From Paenibacillus rhizovicinus (GTDB lineage: Bacteria; Bacillota; Bacilli; Paenibacillales; Paenibacillaceae), in NCBI RefSeq assembly GCF_010365285.1, contig NZ_CP048286.1, positions 186,001-250,000 of the forward strand: a stretch of 64,000 nucleotides of DNA. Direction: 5' to 3'. Each line of letters opens with the position of its first letter. Position 1 is the stretch's first letter. The notes beneath the pieces were generated by a model. The model searched no databases, was not told the DNA's origin, and was given only the letters and a program-made list of their open reading frames with translations. Positions 43,758 through 52,373 of the stretch are shown here, piece by piece. A program made the position numbers and the translations under genes.

Positions 43758-44878
43758 CCCTCATCTCCTCCGACCGCCGCGCCCGTATTCTCGTCGAAGA
43801 AGTGGAGCTTGTCGGGATTGAAGCCGACGACCACCGAATCGTCGGTTCTGTAGATGACCTCCGGATCGGTACGCGCGATGATCTTGGTCTCTCCGAACGC
43901 GGCATGAACGTAGGAATCGGCGCCCGTCACTTCTGTCATGAGCACGATCGAGGGAACGAAGCCCTCTTCGCCTTCCGCCGGCAGTTCCTGCCGCAGCACG
44001 ACATGCTCGGGCCTCACGCCGAGCACGACGTTTCGCACTTGTCTCGTCATTCGCTCGAAGCGGACATCGAACTTCTCCGGAAGCAGCAGCTTCATCCGCC
44101 GGTTCGTAAAGTAGAAGCGGCCTTCATCCCGAATCACGTTACCCGGGATAAAGTTCATTTGCGGCGAGCCGATGAAACCGGCGACGAACAGGTTGGCGGG
44201 CTCGTTATACAATTGCCACGGCGGCGCCACCTGCTGGATAACCCCGTCCTTCATGACGACGATCCGCGTTCCCATCGTCATCGCTTCTACTTGATCGTGG
44301 GTAACGTAGACCGTCGTCCGCTTCAAATCGCTTTGCAGCTTGATGATCTCCGCCCTTGTTTGCGCTCTCAGCTTGGCATCCAAATTGGATAACGGTTCGT
44401 CCATCAGGAACACTTGCGGTTCTCGGGCGATCGCGCGTCCCAAGGCGACCCGCTGCTTCTGTCCGCCGGATAATTGGCTCGGATTGCGGTCGAGCAGATG
44501 CGAGATTTCCAAGATCTTGGTGACTCGGTTGACCCTCAGGTCGATTTCGTATTTGGCTGTCTTGCGCAGTTTGAGGCCGAGCGCGATATTCTCGAATACC
44601 GTCATGTTCGGGTACAAAGCGTAATTCTGAAACACCATCGCGATATCCCGATCCTTGGGAGAGACGTAATTGACATACTTATCGTCGATATACAGCTCTC
44701 CGCTGCTGATCTCTTCGAGGCCTGCCAGCATGCGCAGCGTCGTCGACTTGCCGCAGCCGGAAGGCCCGACCAGCACGAGAAATTCTCCTTCTTCAATGGA
44801 CAGGTGAAAATCGTTCACAGCCGGGCGGGACTCGCCCTTGTATCTCTTGAAGACGTGGTTGAACATAATTCTTCCCAC
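43754..44878 (-). CDS. ugpC: Sugar ABC transporter ATPase, UgpC/MsmX type
   Basis: The 374-residue ATPase contains Walker A GPSGCGKSTTLRMLAG, Q-loop VFQNYALYPNMTV, signature LSGGQKQRVALGRAIAREP, Walker B VFLMDEPLSNLD, the switch His in VYVTHDQVEAMTMG, and a C-terminal TOBE-type regulatory domain (GVRPEHVV). It is the only importer ATPase in the operon and should energise both permease pairs; MsmX-type ATPases are known to serve several importers. The start is GTG 44878 (AGGTGAGG upstream); an ATG five codons in is possible. It is the first gene of a nine-gene unit ending at 31286. Confidence 0.9.
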   Translation of the reverse strand: MGRIMFNHVFKRYKGESRPAVNDFHLSIEEGEFLVLVGPSGCGKSTTLRMLAGLEEISSGELYIDDKYVNYVSPKDRDIAMVFQNYALYPNMTVFENIALGLKLRKTAKYEIDLRVNRVTKILEISHLLDRNPSQLSGGQKQRVALGRAIAREPQVFLMDEPLSNLDAKLRAQTRAEIIKLQSDLKRTTVYVTHDQVEAMTMGTRIVVMKDGVIQQVAPPWQLYNEPANLFVAGFIGSPQMNFIPGNVIRDEGRFYFTNRRMKLLLPEKFDVRFERMTRQVRNVVLGVRPEHVVLRQELPAEGEEGFVPSIVLMTEVTGADSYVHAAFGETKIIARTDPEVIYRTDDSVVVGFNPDKLHFFDENTGAAVGGDEG

Positions 44879-45034
44879 CGAAACCTCACCTTTCGCGTTT
44901 ACTCTTCTACGGCTTGCTTGAATTCATGGTATCGTAAAGGCGGCGTGACAATAATAAGGGAGATTTAACTTTTAGAGTAATAATTTAGCTTCCTTGAACG
45001 AACCGGCTTCAATGGCCAAATTGAAATGAATGCG

Positions 45035-45075
45035 CAAAAAAAGAGCTTAACCATTGAACAATGGCAAGCTCTTTA
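45035..45075 (-). terminator. Terminator of the methyltransferase gene
   Basis: On the minus strand AAAGAGCTT and AAGCTCTTT pair, with an inner CCATTG/CAATGG helix, followed by seven T. It lies about 45 nt after the stop at 45120. Confidence 0.9.
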
Positions 45076-45119
45076 TAGGTGTACGTCTCTGCGATGTGTA
45101 CAACAAATCAAAATTGGCG

Positions 45120-45917
45120 CTATTTTCGGCAGATAAAGATCAGTTCATGGTGGTCTGCGGCAGCTGGTTCGTCGCTGAAATCACCGAAGATTTGTATGTC
45201 GCTGAAGCCTGCGCGCTCAAGCATCAATACCAGCTCGTTCTTCGTATAGTCATCCAATCTTTGCGTTTGAACTTCCTCTTTGATAAGCTTTCCTTCATGC
45301 CACAGCCGAAGTCGCATCTGACGGGTGGCAACGTTCTCCAAGGGATCTGTCTCAAGTGACCGGGCAGCTATTTCCAGCTCCGTGCCGTCAGCCAGAAGGT
45401 GCCGCTCACTGGATGCAGGCCATGCCTCGGGTTCAGCCCGCCTGTACTCGGCCAACCTCGCCAGCCAAGCGGGCGAATCGTTCCATCGCGCCGAATAATT
45501 AAACGCGAACGTGCCGCCTGGACGGAGATGCTCATGACAGCACTGCATGGCCTGCATCGTCAGACGATGCTCTCCGCCGAGTCCGATCACTCCGTTGGCA
45601 AATATCGTCCTGTAGCGGCGGGGCAGATCCAGCTCGTGCATAGCCTGCGCATATAGCCTGGGCGAAAGGCCTTGCATTGCTGCTCGCTCTTGGCAGACTG
45701 CAAGCATATCCTCCGAATAGTCGCAGCCATCCACATCCAGACCAGCCTGCAATAAGTTGAGCAGCAAGCGTCCACTGCCGCAGCCCAGATCAAGTGCAGG
45801 TTGTCCGGACGTCTCGATCAGTGCCTTGTAGTACGCTGCTTCTGGACCTACTTCCGTCCACAATTCGGCATGCGCCCGCGCGACAAGGCCATAGTGCCAT
45901 ATTTGAGGTTGTTGCAT
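45120..45917 (-). CDS. Class I SAM-dependent methyltransferase
   Basis: The 265-residue soluble protein has the SAM-binding motif I ALDLGCGSGRLLLNLLQAG, the acidic loop GCDYSEDMLAVCQERA, and motif III-like HLRPGGTFAFNYSARW. The overall layout is that of the methyltransf_25/11 group acting on small molecules. GGAGG lies 9 nt before the ATG. It is monocistronic: a terminator follows, and a divergent lipoprotein gene lies upstream, with the Pho-box region between them. The substrate is unknown. Confidence 0.85.
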   Translation of the reverse strand: MQQPQIWHYGLVARAHAELWTEVGPEAAYYKALIETSGQPALDLGCGSGRLLLNLLQAGLDVDGCDYSEDMLAVCQERAAMQGLSPRLYAQAMHELDLPRRYRTIFANGVIGLGGEHRLTMQAMQCCHEHLRPGGTFAFNYSARWNDSPAWLARLAEYRRAEPEAWPASSERHLLADGTELEIAARSLETDPLENVATRQMRLRLWHEGKLIKEEVQTQRLDDYTKNELVLMLERAGFSDIQIFGDFSDEPAAADHHELIFICRK

Positions 45918-46042
45918 ATCTAATGACCTCCTTCCGCTCTCGTTCTTTCTCGCTTTATATTATTCCGATTTGCGGGACTAATGCCCTTTCTTCTCCAACA
46001 ACCTCGCCAATGAAACTTCATTTCTCAGTTCTCTTCCTTACT

Positions 46043-46081
46043 TTCACGTTAGATTTACAAATTATTTACAAATGATTTACG
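46043..46081 (+). promoter_or_regulatory. Four-unit Pho box (PhoP-binding direct repeats)
   Basis: TTCACG, TTTACA, TTTACA and TTTACG occur at exact 11-nt intervals (starts 46043, 46054, 46065, 46076), each separated by 5 nt. This is the arrangement of PhoP boxes TT(A/C/T)ACA in Bacillus. They end 46 nt before the start codon of the small lipoprotein gene and about 130 nt upstream of the divergent methyltransferase. Phosphate-starvation control of the lipoprotein is predicted. Confidence 0.75.
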
Positions 46082-46127
46082 AAACTTTTCCTACTGCGTG
46101 GCGTTTAACCTCGCTGGAGGTGAAATC

Positions 46128-46529
46128 ATGAAAAATAAATTCGTCAAGAACCTGTCCCTTGCTGCTATTGTACTCTCATTAGCTATTCTTGGAACGGCGT
46201 GCGGCAGCAGCAACAGCAATAGCGTTGATAATTCTGCGGTGAACGCATCGACCAACGCCGCCGGAGACAACACAGGTGATAACTCGGCTGCGGCAAACAA
46301 CGGGTCGTCGGCCAACGAAGCGGTGTCGGAAGACAACGCTCCTACCGAGGTAGAAGCTGTATTCAACGCCATCAATGCGGACAAGACCGTCGAAATCGAA
46401 ACCGGCGTAGGTCCTCTTACTTACAAGGTCAGCGCGGAGCTTGCCGACAAGGTATCTCAATGGGAAAAAGGCACGAAAGTAAAATATCAGTACAAAGAAG
46501 ACACGATCACAGCAATCGATAAAGAGTAA
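46128..46529 (+). CDS. Small secreted lipoprotein, predicted Pho regulon member
   Basis: The 133-residue protein starts MKNKFVKNLSLAAIVLSLAI at ATG 46128 with GGAGG 8 nt upstream. A frame-start 10 codons earlier lacks a ribosome binding site. The lipobox is LGTAC (Cys near residue 23). A Ser/Asn/Ala/Gly-rich linker follows, then a small beta-rich domain (VEIETGVGPLTYKVSAELAD, KGTKVKYQYKEDTITAIDKE). I do not recognise the domain. The four Pho boxes upstream suggest a role in phosphate limitation. It is monocistronic with a strong terminator. Confidence 0.8.
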   Translation: MKNKFVKNLSLAAIVLSLAILGTACGSSNSNSVDNSAVNASTNAAGDNTGDNSAAANNGSSANEAVSEDNAPTEVEAVFNAINADKTVEIETGVGPLTYKVSAELADKVSQWEKGTKVKYQYKEDTITAIDKE

Positions 46530-46549
46530 AATTGCAGATGATGATGCAC

Positions 46550-46605
46550 CGCAAAAATCCTAAGTACGACTTTGATCAAAGTCATCCTTAGGATTTTTTG
46601 TTTCT
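46550..46605 (+). terminator. Terminator of the small lipoprotein gene
   Basis: AAAATCCTAAG pairs with CTTAGGATTTT around an inner GACTTTGATCAAAGTC palindrome, followed by a run of T on the plus strand. The A-run on the other side could also terminate the HAD gene from the minus strand. Confidence 0.85.
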
Positions 46606-46631
46606 TGAATGAATCATCCGCCGATATCGCG

Positions 46632-47273
46632 TCAGGTGACATTCAGGATAATGTCCTTCAGTTCGATCAGCGTCTTGATTCGATAGCTGGCCTGCGAGAA
46701 ATCATGCGTTTGAGTAAAGTCGTTATGGACAATGGCACAGTCAATACCGGCCGCCACGGCCGAATTCAACCCTCTGTTGGAATCCTCTACGACCAGGGTC
46801 TCTTCTTTGGCAGCTCCGAATCGCCGCAGGCCGGTCAAGTATGGCTCCGGGTGAGGCTTGGAACGCTCGTAGTCTTCGCGAACAAGGACGAATTCCATGA
46901 ATCGTCTAATCTGGCGCTCTTGATGAATAAGTTCAAAATCCGCGCGTTTTGCAGTCGTCACGATGGCCATGCGGACGTGCTTTGACAATTCGGCCAGCGT
47001 TTCGACTACGCCTTCGATTTCGATGGCTTCCGTTCTTAGATATTCCTGATAATAGGCGTTGCGAACCTCGCGCTGCTTGCTGATGGTCTGTTCATCAATT
47101 CCTGCCGCCTTGGCTTGTGACCACGTGCCCAATGACTGAGTCATGTCGCGGAGATATTGATTTTTATCCAATGTAAATCCAATGTCAGCCAGAGCTCTTT
47201 CGCCTGCTTTGTAATACCAGTATTCCGTATCGACAAGCACGCCATCATGATCGAAGAGGATGTACTTTTTCAT
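46632..47273 (-). CDS. HAD-superfamily hydrolase (beta-phosphoglucomutase-like)
   Basis: The 213-residue protein begins KKYILFDHDGVLVDTEYWYY, the HAD motif I with nucleophile and acid/base Asp (D-H-D). Motif II is the Thr in MAIVTTAKRADF. The motif III Lys is in YERSKPHPEPYL, and motif IV is LVVEDSNRGLNSAVAAGID. The helical cap after motif I places it with the phosphatase/phosphoglucomutase subfamily. I start at ATG 47273 because GGAGAG lies 7 nt upstream. It follows the S9 peptidase gene by 35 nt and is likely co-transcribed. The physiological substrate is unknown. Confidence 0.85.
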   Translation of the reverse strand: MKKYILFDHDGVLVDTEYWYYKAGERALADIGFTLDKNQYLRDMTQSLGTWSQAKAAGIDEQTISKQREVRNAYYQEYLRTEAIEIEGVVETLAELSKHVRMAIVTTAKRADFELIHQERQIRRFMEFVLVREDYERSKPHPEPYLTGLRRFGAAKEETLVVEDSNRGLNSAVAAGIDCAIVHNDFTQTHDFSQASYRIKTLIELKDIILNVT

Positions 47274-47308
47274 CGTTTCTCTCTCCTTTGTCAGCTGCGT
47301 CAACCTAA

Positions 47309-49156
47309 CTAGACCTCATTCGCGTCACCCAAGTGCCTGGCGAGAAATCTCTCGGCCGCTTCATAGAACCTCAATCGGTTCTGCGGTTTGACGAAACCGT
47401 GACCTTCGTCCGGGAAGAGCAAATATTCATGATCCAGTCCCCTCGCCCTTAGCGCGTCGACGATTTGTTCCGATTCGCTTTGCTTCACTCTCGGGTCATT
47501 GCCGCCTTGGGCGATCAGCAGCGGAATTCGGATCTGATCGGTTTTAAATAACGGAGACCTGGATCGGAGGAACGCTTCCTCCAGATCGGGGTTTCCCACC
47601 CTTTCGTGAAGAATGGCAAGCATCGGCGCCCAATACGGCGGAACGGAGCGAATGAACGTGACCAGGCTGCTCGGGCCGACCACGTCCACTGCGCAGCAGA
47701 AAAGTTCCGGCGTGAACGTCGCCCCGACCAGTGCCGCATATCCGCCATAAGATGTACCGTAGATGGCCACGCGATCCGGATTCGCGTATCCCATCCGCAC
47801 GGCCCATTCGACGGCATCCACGAGATCGTTATGCATGGCGCCTGCCCATTCTTTATTGCCTGCGTTGAGAAAGGCTTTACCGTATCCCGTCGAGCCCCTG
47901 AAGTTGACCGATAGGCAGGCGTAGCCTCGGTTTGCCAGCCACTGATGTTCCGATTGAAAACCCCAGCGGTCCCTCCCCCACGGTCCGCCGTGCACGTTCA
48001 GAACCATCGGGACGCCCTCGCGCCGTCTTGGCGGAAACGTGATGTAGCCGTGAATCGTTAGTCCGTCCCGCGATGTAAAGGATATCGGTTCCATCGGCGC
48101 CAGTTCGAACTCCGCCAGGACCGGATCGGCATGAAACAGGAACGTTCCCGTTCGGGACTGCCTGTCGTAGGTGTAGTAAACGGACGACTCCTTGTCGGAT
48201 TGGAATGTAATCAGCCACATGCGGTTCTCAAGATCCCAGCTGCTTAACTGGAAATCTCCATCATGCAGATTGCGAATCGCCGCAAAATCCTCTTCAACCT
48301 CCGCAGCCAGCACGGTCCATTGTTTGCGTTCCCTGAAGTACGAAACTGCCTGAACCTCGTAAGTATCGGGATCGATCATCACTTCTCCAACGTCGTATTG
48401 CGGGTCCTCCGCCAGTACGCGATATGACCCGTCCCGCGTATTCATGCGTACCAGACGGCCCGAATTCGAATTTCTCGAATCGATGACGTACAGCTCTCCG
48501 CCGTCTTTGGCGAAGCCGATCGGTCCGCTCGACAGGGCGTCCTCGCTGTCCCACGACACGATTGTTCTCCAATCGGAGCGCTCGTCATCGCGGACTAACA
48601 GGTCTATTCCGCCTTCCGGCGCGGCGGCGCACGCCCCACGCACTTGCAAATCGGCATCTACCACCCAGCCGAGAATGTTGCCGGGGTTTTCGGCGATAAG
48701 CGTTAATGCTCCGGTTGATATCGCAAGGCGATAAACGTCGTGAGCGGCCTCGTTTTCCTTATTCAGCAAGATGATTAGCTCGTCGGGATGATGCTTGCTC
48801 GTATGGATGACGTGCGCTTGCACGTTCTCGAACGGCGTCAGGTCGATTGTTTCCTTTCCCTCCAAATTCACGGAATAGAGCCGCCAATTTTCGTTGCCTC
48901 CGGCATCTTGCAGGTAGAGGAGATGCTTGCTGTCGTAACCCCAGAAATACCAACGGATGCCTCGTTCGCGGTCATAGGTAACCGGCTCTCGCGCATGCCC
49001 TCCGATAGGCCAGATCCAGATGTTTTGGACGCCTTCAACCGGAGCCAGATACGAAATATACGCGCCATCCGGAGATAGCTGAGTTTGCGTTTTGTCCGTA
49101 TTGCCGAATAGGATTTCTCTCGGGATCAAACGGACTTCCGATGCAGAACCGTTCAT
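47309..49156 (-). CDS. S9 family (prolyl oligopeptidase-type) serine peptidase
   Basis: The 615-residue protein has an N-terminal beta-propeller-like half (GAYISYLAPVEGVQNIWIWP and similar blades) and a C-terminal alpha/beta-hydrolase domain. The nucleophile is in VAIYGTSYGGYAAL, the acid Asp in LIAQGGNDPRVKQ, and the His in FPDEGHGFVKP. This is the dipeptidyl-peptidase/acylaminoacyl-peptidase layout. There is no signal peptide, so it acts in the cytoplasm on short peptides. I start at ATG 49156 (GGAG 9 nt upstream). A longer frame to 49249 lacks a ribosome binding site. It forms a pair with the HAD hydrolase gene. Confidence 0.9.
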   Translation of the reverse strand: MNGSASEVRLIPREILFGNTDKTQTQLSPDGAYISYLAPVEGVQNIWIWPIGGHAREPVTYDRERGIRWYFWGYDSKHLLYLQDAGGNENWRLYSVNLEGKETIDLTPFENVQAHVIHTSKHHPDELIILLNKENEAAHDVYRLAISTGALTLIAENPGNILGWVVDADLQVRGACAAAPEGGIDLLVRDDERSDWRTIVSWDSEDALSSGPIGFAKDGGELYVIDSRNSNSGRLVRMNTRDGSYRVLAEDPQYDVGEVMIDPDTYEVQAVSYFRERKQWTVLAAEVEEDFAAIRNLHDGDFQLSSWDLENRMWLITFQSDKESSVYYTYDRQSRTGTFLFHADPVLAEFELAPMEPISFTSRDGLTIHGYITFPPRRREGVPMVLNVHGGPWGRDRWGFQSEHQWLANRGYACLSVNFRGSTGYGKAFLNAGNKEWAGAMHNDLVDAVEWAVRMGYANPDRVAIYGTSYGGYAALVGATFTPELFCCAVDVVGPSSLVTFIRSVPPYWAPMLAILHERVGNPDLEEAFLRSRSPLFKTDQIRIPLLIAQGGNDPRVKQSESEQIVDALRARGLDHEYLLFPDEGHGFVKPQNRLRFYEAAERFLARHLGDANEV

Positions 49157-49245
49157 GAATACCTGCTCCTTTAGCGTTGATTGATACCAGCATTCCTTGT
49201 TCGATTGGCGGCATGATTGCTCTTCATTGTCATCTTCGCATCGCT

Positions 49246-49602
49246 TCAAGCCCCTGCTTGCGCTGTTTTGGGGCTGCGGTACCGTTCAGCCTGCAAATTG
49301 AACATATACGCATACTTGCCATTCAGTTCCATTAAATCCTTGTGGCTTCCCTGTTCGATGATCCGTCCATCCTCGATCATGTAGATGGTATCGGCCATGC
49401 GCGTGGTGGACAGCCGGTGGGAGATGAAGACCACGGTCTTGTTGCCGGCTTCCTTCAGGATCGCCTCGTTCATGTTGTACTCGCTGATCGGGTCCAAGGC
49501 GCTGGATGGTTCGTCCAGCACGATGATCCGGCAATTCTTGTACAGCACCCGAGCGATCGCCACCTTCTGCGCCTCGCCGCCGGACAGTAGGGCTATGAAA
49601 TC
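49246..49602 (-). pseudogene. ABC exporter ATPase remnant (C-terminal fragment)
   Basis: The frame encodes IALLSGGEAQKVAIARVL followed by Walker B IIVLDEPSSALDP, switch VVFISHRLSTTRMADTIYMI and a normal C-terminus. It ends in the ABC protein's natural stop but lacks Walker A and the whole membrane domain. In the frame just upstream of SEDFIALLSGG is a stop codon (TAG), preceded by unrelated codons. The break therefore falls exactly before the signature loop. The upstream DNA is now occupied by the germination operon promoter region. The gene is a deletion remnant, probably not expressed as a functional protein. Confidence 0.75.
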
Positions 49603-49806
49603 CTCAGACTACAACAATTCGGTAAAAGGAAAATAATCCCTCTTTTGTCTTGCCGAATTTTGCAAACGGAAGCCGAGTGTCTCCTCGTACGAAGACTTAT
49701 CCGGCATTCGCAACGGCTAACATCCGCGATCGCGCATAATTCATCCCAATAGATGGCATGAATAAAACGGCGAACTTATATATGACCACCAAAGGATGTC
49801 CGATCC

Positions 49807-50898
49807 GTGAACGAATCGAAAGGTAAAATCAACATCGCGCAGTTATTCATGATCTTCGCCTTAATGAACGGGCTCGTGGATCATGTCGTCGTCAATCCGA
49901 TGCTGCTCGATGCTTCGGGCAGGGATGCATGGATCACGGTCATCGTCACCGGAAGCCTATTCGTCGTCTGGAGCTCGCTGCTTTATTGGATCATGCGAAG
50001 ATTCGGCCGGCAGCCCTGGCAGCGTTTGGTCGCGAAGCAGACGCATCCCGCCTTGTCCTGGCTTCTGACGATACCGGTCGTCATTGTCCTGTACGGAATC
50101 GGCGCCACGACCGTCGTCAACACCGTTAAATGGAACGCGACCAATTATCTGCCCGCTACGTCGGGCATGGTTCTCGTCCTCGCGCTGGCGACCATTTGCC
50201 TCATTCTGGCGTTGTGGGGACTGCGGACCATCGCGATCACGGCGGGCATTCTGCTGCCGCTGGTATGCGTGCTCGGCGTCTTCGTGAGCGTCTTCAACGT
50301 CCCGCAGAAAGACCATCGCCTTCTATTTCCCGTACTGGAGACGGGGTGGGCGCCGGTGGCGAACGGAATTCTCTATGCCGCAAGCGGCTTCGCGGAAGCT
50401 GCGCTGCTCGTGCTTCTCCAGCATCGACTGACGCGAAGCGTGAAATGGTGGCAATTGATGCTCTACAGCTTGTTCACCATCATGCTCATGCTCGGTCCCG
50501 TCATCGGCGCGATCACGGAGTTCGGTCCGGGCGAGGCTGCCAACCAGATGACGTCGCCATATGAACAATGGCGGCTCGTGAAGATCGGCGAGTATGTCGA
50601 GCATGTCGATTTCTTCTCTATTTTCCAATGGCTATCGGGTGCCTGCATACGCATAAGCATCGCCGTTTATTTGCTTGTCGACGTGCTTCCTCTCCGGAAG
50701 AAGCTGCACCGGCAGTGGGCCATTGCCGTCCTTCTGCTCAGCTATATCGCGATTTCGCTCGTACCAATCAACGACTACTCGTTTTACCGCTGGATGTACC
50801 ACGATTACATGCCGATCGCCTTCTTCATCCTGTTTACGCTATCGATCCTCTGGATGGGTATCGCCATGTTCGCCAAACCATTGCCGAAGGAAGGATGA
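49807..50898 (+). CDS. Spore germination permease, GerAB-type
   Basis: The 363-residue protein has about ten predicted membrane helices (INIAQLFMIFALMNGLVDHV, WLLTIPVVIVLYGIGATTVV, MVLVLALATICLILALWGLR and others). This is the APC-superfamily layout of GerAB/GrkB-type subunits that bind germinant amino acids or sugars in the spore inner membrane. The start is GTG 49807 with AAAGGATG upstream. It is the first gene of a three-gene operon with GerAA and GerAC types, in the order AB-AA-AC (GerAB first). The germinant cannot be read from sequence. Confidence 0.85.
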   Translation: MNESKGKINIAQLFMIFALMNGLVDHVVVNPMLLDASGRDAWITVIVTGSLFVVWSSLLYWIMRRFGRQPWQRLVAKQTHPALSWLLTIPVVIVLYGIGATTVVNTVKWNATNYLPATSGMVLVLALATICLILALWGLRTIAITAGILLPLVCVLGVFVSVFNVPQKDHRLLFPVLETGWAPVANGILYAASGFAEAALLVLLQHRLTRSVKWWQLMLYSLFTIMLMLGPVIGAITEFGPGEAANQMTSPYEQWRLVKIGEYVEHVDFFSIFQWLSGACIRISIAVYLLVDVLPLRKKLHRQWAIAVLLLSYIAISLVPINDYSFYRWMYHDYMPIAFFILFTLSILWMGIAMFAKPLPKEG

Positions 50899-50904
50899 CG
50901 CCCG

Positions 50905-52359
50905 ATGACCGCGTCGGAACGCAATGACGCCTGGACGCTGAACCGATTCACCGAATATTACGGCGAATCTTCGGACGTGATGATCGTGCCCTGCCGATTC
51001 GACGACGATGGCACGGCGTCCGCCATGCTGATTTATGTCGTCGGTTTATGCGACTCCGACCTTATTCATAAAGTCGTGCTGCCCGTACTCAACCGGCAAG
51101 GCTACCCGCATTCGGACCTGACTCCGAACGAACGGTTAATCTCCGAACTCTCCCTGGTTCCCCTTCAAGGGCCGGTAACGGTCGACGTGTTGGACGAGTA
51201 TATCTTCAAAGGCGATTTGCTGCTCTACTTCATGGAAGACGAGCGCTTCTGCAGCATGGGCATCTCGAATCGGCCGCAGCGCACGCCCGACGAATCCAAT
51301 ACGGAAATTTCGATCAAAGGGCCGAAGGACGGCTTCATTGAAGATCTTCACACGAACGTGGCCTTGATTCGGAAGCGCATCCGCAGCCACTCGCTGCACG
51401 TGCAGGAGTTCACGCTAGGCAGGCGCACGAAGACCAAGCTAGCGCTGCTCTATTTCGCCGATATCCTCAATCCCAAAATTCTCGAGGATGTTCGTAACCG
51501 CCTGAAGGCGATCGACACGGACGGCATCTACAGCATCAATCAATTGGAAGAAGCGTTGACCGGATCCAGGCTTAAGCTGCTGCCGCTGCTCGATTACACG
51601 GGCCGCCCCGATTATTGCGTCAATTCCCTGCTGTCGGGACGGTTTCTCATCATCGTGGACGGCAATCCGCTCGTCCTCATAGGTCCCGCAGGCCTAAGCT
51701 TGCTGTTGAAATCGCCGGAAGACATTCATTTCAACTACATGTATGTCTCGTTCGCCCGCATGATCCGCGTGTTCAGCTTGTTCCTGTCCATCTTCCTGCC
51801 AGGGATATGGGTGGCGCTCATGGCGTTTCACCAAGACCAAATCCCGTTCCGGATTATGGCCACCATCTCCGTATCGCGTCTGGGCTTGCCGTTCTCTTCG
51901 CAGATCGAGATGTTCATTCTGCTCATGCTGCTCGAGATCTTCCGGGAAGCCGGCGTGCGCCTGCCCACCGCGATCGGACAGACGCTGACGTCCATCGGCG
52001 GCTTGATCATCGGAGATGCGGCCATTCGGGCGGGGCTCGTCTCTCCCTCGGTCGTCGTCATCGGCGCCATCACCGCCGTATCGAGCGTGACGCTGGTCAA
52101 TCAGTCGCTGAGCTCGATCGTCAGCATCCTGAGGCTGTTTTTCTACATTTTATCTTGTTACCTCGGCATGTATGGCGTCATTCTAGGGATCGTTCTGTTC
52201 ATCGGTTATATGTCGAGCCAGAAATCGTTCGGCGTCAACTACCTCGCTCCGTTATCGCCGCTGCGCTTCCGGGATGTCGCCGCCTCGTTTCTGCGCATCC
52301 CCTTTTTTATGATGAAGAAGCGGCCCGGGAGTTTGAATCCCCGAGATGAAGACCGGTAA
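50905..52359 (+). CDS. Spore germination protein, GerAA-type
   Basis: The 484-residue protein has a long hydrophilic N-terminal half with the GerAA signature (FTLGRRTKTKLALLYFADIL, DYTGRPDYCVNSLLSGRFLI). A membrane half with about five helices follows (SLFLSIFLPGIWVALMAFHQ, LPFSSQIEMFILLMLLEIFR, PTAIGQTLTSIGGLIIGDAA). Length matches the family (480-500). It assembles with GerAB and GerAC into the inner-membrane germinant receptor and ion channel. It starts 6 nt after the GerAB stop with AAGGAAGG upstream of the ATG. Confidence 0.9.
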   Translation: MTASERNDAWTLNRFTEYYGESSDVMIVPCRFDDDGTASAMLIYVVGLCDSDLIHKVVLPVLNRQGYPHSDLTPNERLISELSLVPLQGPVTVDVLDEYIFKGDLLLYFMEDERFCSMGISNRPQRTPDESNTEISIKGPKDGFIEDLHTNVALIRKRIRSHSLHVQEFTLGRRTKTKLALLYFADILNPKILEDVRNRLKAIDTDGIYSINQLEEALTGSRLKLLPLLDYTGRPDYCVNSLLSGRFLIIVDGNPLVLIGPAGLSLLLKSPEDIHFNYMYVSFARMIRVFSLFLSIFLPGIWVALMAFHQDQIPFRIMATISVSRLGLPFSSQIEMFILLMLLEIFREAGVRLPTAIGQTLTSIGGLIIGDAAIRAGLVSPSVVVIGAITAVSSVTLVNQSLSSIVSILRLFFYILSCYLGMYGVILGIVLFIGYMSSQKSFGVNYLAPLSPLRFRDVAASFLRIPFFMMKKRPGSLNPRDEDR

Positions 52360-52373
52360 GGGAGTGAAGCGTA

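Noticed and set aside
45025-45042. Third cre-like site near the UgpC operon
   Set aside because: It scores 16/18 only because an A-run, part of a terminator T-tract, fills the W positions; it also lies about 150 nt from the start of the gene.
49246-49602. Functional small ABC ATPase
   Set aside because: It lacks Walker A and cannot bind ATP normally, so it is called a remnant.
49759-49785. Sigma-G-like promoter before the ger operon
   Set aside because: A TGAATA hexamer at 49759-49764 fits the -35, but no CATACTA-like -10 lies at 17-18 nt, so I cannot support the assignment.
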